Shown piece after piece: positions 58,392 to 64,000 of a stretch of DNA of 64,000 bases. Origin of the DNA: UBA1189 sp045612065 (GTDB taxonomy: Bacteria; Bacteroidota; Bacteroidia; Bacteroidales; Bacteroidaceae); NCBI GenBank assembly GCA_045612065.1, contig JAZKYH010000076.1, positions 11,943-75,942 on the forward strand, read 5' to 3'. How positions within the stretch are numbered: position 1 is the first letter of the stretch; each line of letters opens with the position of its first letter. Both the position numbers and the translations under genes were made by a program. The notes below the pieces were generated by a model that saw only the letters and a program-made list of their open reading frames with translations, was not told the DNA's origin and ran no database searches.

Positions 58392-59846
58392 TTACTTCTT
58401 CGGAGCATTCTCAAGCACCGCTACGAGGTGCTTCCACCACAGTTCCACGGTGGGGATGAGCAAGCGTTCGTCGGGTGAGTGCACGCCACGCATCGTGGGG
58501 CCGAACGAAATCATATCCAAGTGAGGATACTTCTCCAAGAAGAGTCCGCACTCGAGACCCGCGTGGATGGCCTTCACTTTGGGCTCCTTGCCGAAGAGTT
58601 CCTTGTAGGTAGCCTGAGCAATCTGCAGAATCTCAGACTTGGCATTGGGCTTCCAACCGGGGTAGCCCTCTCCTACCTCAACCTCGGCACCAGCGAGTTC
58701 GAAGATGGCACGCACCGTGTCGGCCACATCCTTCTTGCCCGAAGCCGACGAACTGCGTTGTGAGAGTACAATCTTCACCTCATCATCGGCCATACGCACC
58801 GAAGCGAGGTTGCTCGAGGTCTCCACCAAGCCAGGCACATCGTTGCTCATGGCAAACACGCCGTTGAACACGCCGTGAAGGGCACGCAAGAGACGCTGCA
58901 TCGTATCCTTGTCCATCGCCGTAGCCACGGCATCGGCCGACTCCATGGTGAAGCGCGCCTTGGTCTCGATGGCCGCATACTCGGCCTCGACCTCAGAGGC
59001 AAATACGTTGAAGTCTACGCGCACGCTCTCCTTATCCTTCCAGGGCACGGCACAAAGGGCACATGCCTCGCGGGGAATGGCGTTGTGCTTGTTGCCTCCC
59101 TCGAGATAAGAGAGGTAGAGGTCGTACTTCTCGGCAGCAGTGCAGAGGAAGCGGTTGAGCACCTTGTTGGCATTGGCGTGACCCTTGTTGATGTCGTCGC
59201 CGCTGTGACCGCCGAGGAGATTGTCGACGGTGACCTTGAAGAAGAAGTAACCCTCGGGCACAGCCACTTCGCTATACTTGAAAGCAGCGTCGGTGCGCAC
59301 ACCACCGGCACAGCCGATGAAGATTTCGCCCTCGTCCTCAGAGTCGAGGTTGAGCAGGATATCGCCATTCATGAAGCCCGCCTGCATGGCATTGGCACCC
59401 GTGAGACCCGTCTCCTCATCTACCGTAAACACACACTCGATGGGGCCGTGCTTGATGGTCTCGTCGGTGAGCACGGCAAGCGCAGCAGCCATACCCACAC
59501 CATTGTCGGCACCAAGCGTAGTGCCATCGGCCTTGAGCCACTCGCCATCCACGACAAGGCGGATGGGGTCGGTCATAAAGTCGTGGTTCACACCCTTGTT
59601 GCACTCGCACACCATATCCATGTGCGACTGCAGGATGATGGTCTTGCAATTCTCCATGCCAGCCGTAGCGGGCTTGCTGATAACCACGTTGCCAGCCTCA
59701 TCCACCTTGGTAGCCAAGCCGCGCGACTCGCCGAACTGGCGCAGCCAAGCACTGATTTTCTCCTCATGCTTCGAGGGGTGAGGAATACCGCAAATCTCTT
59801 CAAAATAGCCGAAAAGGGCTTTAGGGGTCAAATCTTTTACGTTCAT
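58392..59846 (-). CDS. pepD: Aminoacyl-histidine dipeptidase
   Basis: 484 residues, M20 family. Metal ligands and catalytic residues sit in 'LQSHMDMVCE' (about 72-81), 'LGADNGVGMAAAL' (about 112-124) and 'FTVDEETGLTGAN' (about 138-150). It cleaves Xaa-His and other dipeptides in the cytoplasm. Length matches the family. It is transcribed toward the DUF2975/HTH pair. Confidence 0.93.
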   Translation of the reverse strand: MNVKDLTPKALFGYFEEICGIPHPSKHEEKISAWLRQFGESRGLATKVDEAGNVVISKPATAGMENCKTIILQSHMDMVCECNKGVNHDFMTDPIRLVVDGEWLKADGTTLGADNGVGMAAALAVLTDETIKHGPIECVFTVDEETGLTGANAMQAGFMNGDILLNLDSEDEGEIFIGCAGGVRTDAAFKYSEVAVPEGYFFFKVTVDNLLGGHSGDDINKGHANANKVLNRFLCTAAEKYDLYLSYLEGGNKHNAIPREACALCAVPWKDKESVRVDFNVFASEVEAEYAAIETKARFTMESADAVATAMDKDTMQRLLRALHGVFNGVFAMSNDVPGLVETSSNLASVRMADDEVKIVLSQRSSSASGKKDVADTVRAIFELAGAEVEVGEGYPGWKPNAKSEILQIAQATYKELFGKEPKVKAIHAGLECGLFLEKYPHLDMISFGPTMRGVHSPDERLLIPTVELWWKHLVAVLENAPKK

Positions 59847-59925
59847 ATTGGTCTTATATTGGAATTGTTTATATTAAAAAAACAAAAAGTTACTCGCAAA
59901 TCAAGTTTAATTCAGCAGTTTGTTG

Positions 59926-59933
59926 TATCTTTG
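59926..59933 (+). promoter_or_regulatory. -7 box TATCTTTG
   Basis: An exact TAnnTTTG, 37 bases before the small membrane protein gene. Confidence 0.5.
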
Positions 59934-59970
59934 CACCGCAAATACAAAGACGAGTTGCAAAAGTAAGAAA

Positions 59971-60198
59971 ATGGTACGTTTATTCCTAATTTCTCTGCTA
60001 ATAATTGCAGCCTGCATGGTGTTAATGAGTGTTACCATTCTCATAAAGAAAGGCGGACGATTCCCCAACACTCACGTGTGTGGCAACAAGCACCTTCGCC
60101 GACAAGGCATCACCAGTGCACAGACACAAGACAAACAGGCACGACGCGAAAACCGCATGGCAGTGAAGGAAAGCCGACGAAACGAAACAAACGAATAG
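59971..60198 (+). CDS. Small single-helix membrane protein (75 aa)
   Basis: One membrane helix (LFLISLLIIAACMVLMSVTILI) followed by a basic tail. A widespread but uncharacterised Bacteroidales protein, as I recall. It is 23 bases before the OmpH-like gene, so it is probably in the same operon. Confidence 0.75.
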   Translation: MVRLFLISLLIIAACMVLMSVTILIKKGGRFPNTHVCGNKHLRRQGITSAQTQDKQARRENRMAVKESRRNETNE

Positions 60199-60221
60199 TA
60201 AATAAAAACAAGAAACAAACA

Positions 60222-60818
60222 ATGAAGAGTATCAAAACTATCATCTGCGCCCTCTGCGCAACCATCGCAACACTGACATTCACACAATGCGTTCAAGCAC
60301 CTCAGCAGGCTCCTGCTGCTGCTCCCGTAGCATACAATGGTGCAGCACTTAAAGTTGCCTATGTAGACATCGACACCTTGCTCATCAACTACAACTTGTG
60401 GATTGAGCTCAACGACGAGATGATACGTAAGGAAGAGAGCGTACGCGCTACTCTCAACGAGAAGGCAAAAGCTTTGCAGAGCGATTACGAGGAGTTCGAG
60501 CGCAAGCTCAGCAACAATGCATTCGCAACCCGTGAGCGTGCCGAGGCCGAGCAGAACCGCATCCTCAAGAAGCGCGAGGAGTTGGAAGCTACGTCAGAGC
60601 GCTTGACCAGCGAACTCGCAGTTGAGAACAACAAGAACAGCGTGCTCTTCCGCGACTCTATCAACGCATACATCAACGACTACAACAAGACACACGGATA
60701 CAACATCATCCTCAGCCGCATCGGTGACAATATCCTCTACATCGACAATGCGATGAATATCACCCAAGAGGTTATCGATGGCCTTAACGCACGTCACGAG
60801 AAAAACAAGAAGAAGTAA
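60222..60818 (+). CDS. OmpH/Skp-family chaperone-like lipoprotein
   Basis: 198 residues from ATG 60222 (MKSIKTIICALC). A signal peptide leads to a lipobox-like FTQC (Cys22) and a Pro/Ala linker. 'LKVAYVDIDTLLINYN' (about 44-59) starts the OmpH domain, and a long coiled coil (about 70-150, 'RAEAEQNRILKKREELEATSERL') follows. Skp-like proteins hold outer-membrane proteins in the periplasm. Here the lipid anchor would tether it to a membrane, a variation common in this phylum. Confidence 0.8.
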   Translation: MKSIKTIICALCATIATLTFTQCVQAPQQAPAAAPVAYNGAALKVAYVDIDTLLINYNLWIELNDEMIRKEESVRATLNEKAKALQSDYEEFERKLSNNAFATRERAEAEQNRILKKREELEATSERLTSELAVENNKNSVLFRDSINAYINDYNKTHGYNIILSRIGDNILYIDNAMNITQEVIDGLNARHEKNKKK

Positions 60819-60842
60819 TAAAAAGACTATATTGACAAACAG

Positions 60843-60869
60843 AAAAGCCATTCCTTGCGGATGGCTTTT
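60843..60869 (+). terminator. Terminator of the OmpH-like gene
   Basis: AAAAGCCAT/ATGGCTTTT with a 9-base loop, ending in T-rich sequence. Confidence 0.75.
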
Positions 60870-61048
60870 TGTTTTATAATGCAAAGACAGAATAAAACAT
60901 GTTAGAAAACAGGTCAATAAGTAGGAAAATACAAAAAAATAACCGTATCTTTACATTCGGAAAGGCGTGCACTCACACCACACTTGGCCGCACACCACAT
61001 CCAACCAACTATAGAACAACTATTTATAACTCACAAATATCATAAATC

Positions 61049-63061
61049 ATGAATGACAAGAAGCTTATGAACAGAGCAGCGGACAACATTCGTATCCTTG
61101 CTGCTTCAATGGTAGAAAAGGCTAAGTCTGGTCACCCCGGTGGTGCCATGGGCGGTGCCGACTTCATCAACGTGCTTTATAGCGAGTTCCTCGAATACGA
61201 CCCCAAGAATCCCTATTGGGAGGGTCGCGACCGCTTCTTCCTCGACCCTGGTCACATGGCTCCCATGCTCTACGCTCAGTTGGCATTGACAGGCAAGTTC
61301 ACTCTTGACGAGCTCGCACAGCTCCGTCAATGGGGAAGCCCCACACCTGGACATCCCGAGGTTGACCTCGCTCGTGGTATCGAAAACACATCTGGTCCTC
61401 TTGGCCAAGGCCACACCTTCGCCGTTGGTGCAGCCATCGCAGCCAAGTTCCTCAAGGCTCGCTTGGGCGACGTAATGGGACAGACCATCTATGCATACAT
61501 CTCTGACGGTGGTATCCAAGAGGAAATCTCACAGGGTGCAGGCCGTATCGCCGGTCACCTCGGTTTGGATAACCTCATCATGTTCTACGACAGCAACGAC
61601 ATCCAGCTCTCTACCACATGCCACGAAGTGACATGCGAAGATGTAGCCAAGAAGTACGAGGCTTGGAACTGGAAGGTAATCACCATCAACGGTAACGATG
61701 CTGATGAGATACGCGCAGCACTCACCGAGGCTAAGGCCGAGAAAGAACGCCCCACCCTCATCATCGGTACAACCATCATGGGTAAGGGCGCCCTCAAAGC
61801 CGACGGAAGCAGCTATGAGAGCAACTGCGCTACACACGGCGCTCCTCTTGGCGGTGATGCATTCAAGAACACCATCAACAACCTCGGTGGTAACCCCGAG
61901 AACCCATTCCAAATCTTCCCCGAAGTACAGGAGCTCTACGCTAAGCGTGCTGCAGAACTCGAGAAGATTGTAGCCGAGAAGTATGCAGCCAAGGCTGCTT
62001 GGGCTGCACAAAATCCCGACCTCGCAGTAAAGATGGCCGAATGGTTTGCCGGAAAAGCTCCTCAGATTGACTGGAGCGCTGTACAGCAGAAGGCCAACGA
62101 TGCAACTCGTAACGCATCTGCAGCCGTACTCGGCGTTCTCGCCACACAGGTAGAAAACATGATTGTTGCCTCAGCCGACCTCTCTAATTCAGATAAGACT
62201 GACGGCTTCCTCAAGAAGACTCATGCACTCGTGAAGGGAGACTTCAGCGGTGCCTTCTTCCAAGCTGGCGTAGCAGAGCTCACCATGGCTTGCTGCTGTA
62301 TTGGTATGGCTCTCCACGGAGGTGTTATCGCAGCTTGCGGTACCTTCTTCGTATTCTCTGACTACATGAAGCCCGCCGTACGTATGGCTGCCCTCATGGA
62401 ACTCCCCGTGAAGTTCATCTGGACACACGACGCATTCCGCGTAGGTGAGGATGGTCCTACCCACGAGCCCGTAGAACAAGAGGCACAGATTCGCCTCATG
62501 GAGAAGCTCAAGAACCATAAGGGACATAACTCAATGCTCGTGCTCCGTCCTGCCGATGCAGAGGAGACCACAGAGTGCTGGCGCTTGGCTATGGAGAACA
62601 CAACGACTCCTACTGCCCTCATCCTCTCACGTCAGAACATCAAGAACCTCCCCGAGGGCAACGACTACACACAGGCAGCCAAGGGTGCTTACATCGTAGC
62701 TGGTGCTGATGAGAACCCCGACGTAATCCTCGTGGCTTCAGGTTCAGAGGTATCTACTCTTGTAGCTGGTGCCGAAAAGCTTCGTGCCGATGGTGTAAAG
62801 GTGCGCATCGTGAGCGTTCCCTCTGAAGGCTTGTTCCGCAGTCAGTGCCCCGAGTATCAGGCACAGGTATTGCCCGCAGGTGTGAAGAAGTTTGGTCTCA
62901 CGGCCGGTCTTCCTGTCAACCTCCAAGGACTTGTTCCTGCACACGAAGGCAAGGTATGGGGTCTTGAAAGCTTTGGATTCTCAGCTCCCTACACAGTGCT
63001 CGATGAGAAGCTTGGTTTCACTGCAGAGAACGTATACAATCAAGTAAAAGCAATGCTCTAA
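61049..63061 (+). CDS. tkt: Transketolase
   Basis: 670 residues. This thiamine-diphosphate enzyme moves two-carbon units between sugars in the pentose phosphate pathway. Signature parts are 'SGHPGGAMGGADF' (about 27-39), 'GPLGQGHTFAVGAAIA' (about 116-131) and 'YISDGGIQEEISQGAGRIAGHLGLDNLIMFYDSND' style residues at about 150-184 (ThDP/Mg site). The pyrimidine-binding half follows, with 'THDAFRVGEDGPTHEPVEQ' near 470-488. It is followed by rpiB, another enzyme of the same pathway, after a hairpin. Confidence 0.95.
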   Translation: MNDKKLMNRAADNIRILAASMVEKAKSGHPGGAMGGADFINVLYSEFLEYDPKNPYWEGRDRFFLDPGHMAPMLYAQLALTGKFTLDELAQLRQWGSPTPGHPEVDLARGIENTSGPLGQGHTFAVGAAIAAKFLKARLGDVMGQTIYAYISDGGIQEEISQGAGRIAGHLGLDNLIMFYDSNDIQLSTTCHEVTCEDVAKKYEAWNWKVITINGNDADEIRAALTEAKAEKERPTLIIGTTIMGKGALKADGSSYESNCATHGAPLGGDAFKNTINNLGGNPENPFQIFPEVQELYAKRAAELEKIVAEKYAAKAAWAAQNPDLAVKMAEWFAGKAPQIDWSAVQQKANDATRNASAAVLGVLATQVENMIVASADLSNSDKTDGFLKKTHALVKGDFSGAFFQAGVAELTMACCCIGMALHGGVIAACGTFFVFSDYMKPAVRMAALMELPVKFIWTHDAFRVGEDGPTHEPVEQEAQIRLMEKLKNHKGHNSMLVLRPADAEETTECWRLAMENTTTPTALILSRQNIKNLPEGNDYTQAAKGAYIVAGADENPDVILVASGSEVSTLVAGAEKLRADGVKVRIVSVPSEGLFRSQCPEYQAQVLPAGVKKFGLTAGLPVNLQGLVPAHEGKVWGLESFGFSAPYTVLDEKLGFTAENVYNQVKAML

Positions 63062-63079
63062 ATTTTAAGAGTACAAGAG

Positions 63080-63113
63080 AGAGAGCTGGAGTGCACAAGC
63101 TCGCCAGCTCTCT
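63080..63113 (+). terminator. Hairpin between tkt and rpiB
   Basis: AGAGAGCTGG/CCAGCTCTCT, a perfect 10-bp stem. It may attenuate rather than fully stop transcription into rpiB, since rpiB lies only 20 bases on and lacks a clear separate promoter. Confidence 0.6.
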
Positions 63114-63132
63114 TATTAATATTGATAAAAAA

Positions 63133-63567
63133 ATGAAAAAAATAGGTCTTGCTTGCGACCATGCAGGCTACGAACTAAAGGAATACGTAAAGCAATGGCT
63201 CGAAGCCAAAGGCTGGGAGTATAAGGATTTCGGCACCTATAGCACAGATAGTTGCGACTATGCCGATTTCGCTCACCCCTTAGCCGAAGCAGTAGAGAGC
63301 GGAGAATGCTACCCTGGCATTGGCATTTGTGGCAGCGGAGAGGGAATCTCTATGACACTCAACAAGCATCAAGGCATACGCGCCGCATTATGTTGGTCAC
63401 CCGAGATTTCTCATATGACCCGCCTTCACAACGATGCCAATGTGCTCGTGATGCCCGGTCGCTTCATCGACACCACTACAGCTGCAGCCATCATGGAGGA
63501 GTTCTTCAACACCGAGTTCGAAGGAGGCCGTCACCAAGCGCGTATCGACAAGATCCCCGTAAAATAA
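63133..63567 (+). CDS. rpiB: Ribose-5-phosphate isomerase B
   Basis: 144 residues from ATG 63133 (MKKIGLACDHAG). RpiB/LacAB family: 'LACDHAGYELKE' (5-16), 'GICGSGEGISMTLNK' (about 65-79) with catalytic Cys near 67, and 'HNDANVLVMPGR' (about 100-111). It interconverts ribose 5-phosphate and ribulose 5-phosphate. The start upstream at 63091 would run through the terminator hairpin and is rejected. Confidence 0.94.
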   Translation: MKKIGLACDHAGYELKEYVKQWLEAKGWEYKDFGTYSTDSCDYADFAHPLAEAVESGECYPGIGICGSGEGISMTLNKHQGIRAALCWSPEISHMTRLHNDANVLVMPGRFIDTTTAAAIMEEFFNTEFEGGRHQARIDKIPVK

Positions 63568-63603
63568 TCGTTGCTATTCAGCACTGTGATAAGCAAAAAA
63601 AAG

Positions 63604-63633
63604 GAGCCTTCCATCTTCTGATTTGGAAGGCTC
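63604..63633. terminator. rpiB terminator
   Basis: GAGCCTTCC/GGAAGGCTC with a 12-base loop and T-rich end. Confidence 0.8.
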
Positions 63634-63699
63634 TTTCTTTGATGAAGAGGAGTATTAATGGGCCGAAAAAGGTTTAACACCTAAATATCAACGATTTAC

Positions 63700-63729
63700 A
63701 ATGACCGACTGGGCAGCCAGTCGGTCATT
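63700..63729. terminator. Second very stable hairpin between convergent genes
   Basis: A perfect 13-bp stem, AATGACCGACTGG and complement, with a GCAG loop and a TTTTT tail; likely the terminator for one or both directions. Confidence 0.75.
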
Positions 63730-63836
63730 TTTATGTCAAAAACCACCCAAAAACTACCCGAAATTGAGCGAACTGCCCAAATCGCCCGTTTTAGTCAGTG
63801 TTCTATGCATCCCCGCGATGGTGGCAATTAGCACAT

Positions 63837-64000
63837 TTATAAAGCTCTTTCTTCATCACAATCGCCATCAAAGTCTGAAGGCCAAGTAATTTGAACATCA
63901 TATGCATCGGCGAAACTGATATCATAACTAGAGTTGGGGTCAAAACTGGCAGGCTCTTCAAACAGACCATCGCCGCCTATTTGCGGCTCTTTCTCTTCGG
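63837..64000 (-). CDS. C-terminal end of an unidentified protein (partial)
   Basis: 53 codons read from the window edge into a TAA at 63837-63839. The tail is strongly acidic (for example 'GLFEEPASFDPNSSYDISF' and 'DFDGDCDEERAL'). It is open in frame and shows protein-like composition, but its start and identity lie outside the window. Confidence 0.55.
   Translation of the reverse strand, partial: EEKEPQIGGDGLFEEPASFDPNSSYDISFADAYDVQITWPSDFDGDCDEERAL

Noticed and set aside
63701..63889. A 62-codon frame
   Set aside because: It begins inside a perfect terminator hairpin and overlaps the 3' end of a real gene on the other strand.

Overview
The window is chromosomal DNA from a member of the Bacteroidota, most likely order Bacteroidales (Prevotellaceae/Bacteroidaceae-like gut or oral commensal). 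The evidence is a -7 TAnnTTTG (or TTCG) box, often with a TTTG box about 20 bp upstream, in front of many genes; DUF4493, PCMD, DUF349 and GH127 genes; the glycine-lipid acyltransferase pair; menaquinone genes; and secreted proteins with the Bacteroidales 'LPKGIYI..GKKV' C-terminal tail. No rRNA, tRNA, CRISPR array, prophage or insertion sequence was recognised.

Layout. 1-5.1 kb: the 5' part of a polyamine-type ABC ATPase, a eukaryotic-like Ser/Thr kinase whose start is broken by a G9 tract, its upstream partner gene, and two unrecognised genes read the other way. 5.1-6.1 kb: non-coding DNA rich in palindromes. 6.1-10.3 kb: a small barrel protein, a double ABC ATPase carrying an in-frame palindrome-rich insert, an RsmI-like methyltransferase and an EamA exporter. 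10.3-16.6 kb: a divergent pair, a very large secreted alpha/alpha-toroid-like protein and a GH127 lipoprotein. 16.7-29 kb: mostly housekeeping and amino-acid metabolism (ACT protein, PaaK, porin, FtcD, IlvE, CD225 and DUF2752 membrane proteins, LeuA-type synthase, ribosomal protein S1, DUF349 protein). 29-38 kb: a secreted zinc-protease-like giant, a GH29 fucosidase and a companion secreted protein. 38-43.8 kb: CPBP protease, MenA, MenG/UbiE, the GlsB/GlsA pair and an APC permease. 44-54.4 kb: an eight-gene lipoprotein/beta-barrel operon (DUF4493, PCMD, barrels) that has grown by internal duplication. 54.8-64 kb: LepA, a repeat-rich gap, a DUF2975/HTH pair, PepD, a small membrane protein, an OmpH/Skp-like lipoprotein, transketolase, RpiB and the 3' end of an unidentified gene.

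How the parts fit. GH127 and GH29 enzymes, with the large secreted proteins beside them, point to use of arabinose- and fucose-containing glycans, but there is no SusC/SusD pair, so these are not complete polysaccharide-utilisation loci. MenG and MenA form the last steps of menaquinone synthesis, and the two acyltransferases beside them are proposed to make glycine lipids. Transketolase and RpiB are adjacent pentose-phosphate enzymes.

The most unusual material is the poly-G switch candidate in the kinase, the 44-54 kb surface operon with a chimeric lipoprotein-barrel gene, the palindromic insert inside the ABC ATPase gene, several families of dispersed palindromes whose stems show compensatory changes, and a symmetrical operator-like site in front of the DUF2975/HTH pair. 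All calls rest on reading the sequence and on recalled family knowledge; no database search was run.
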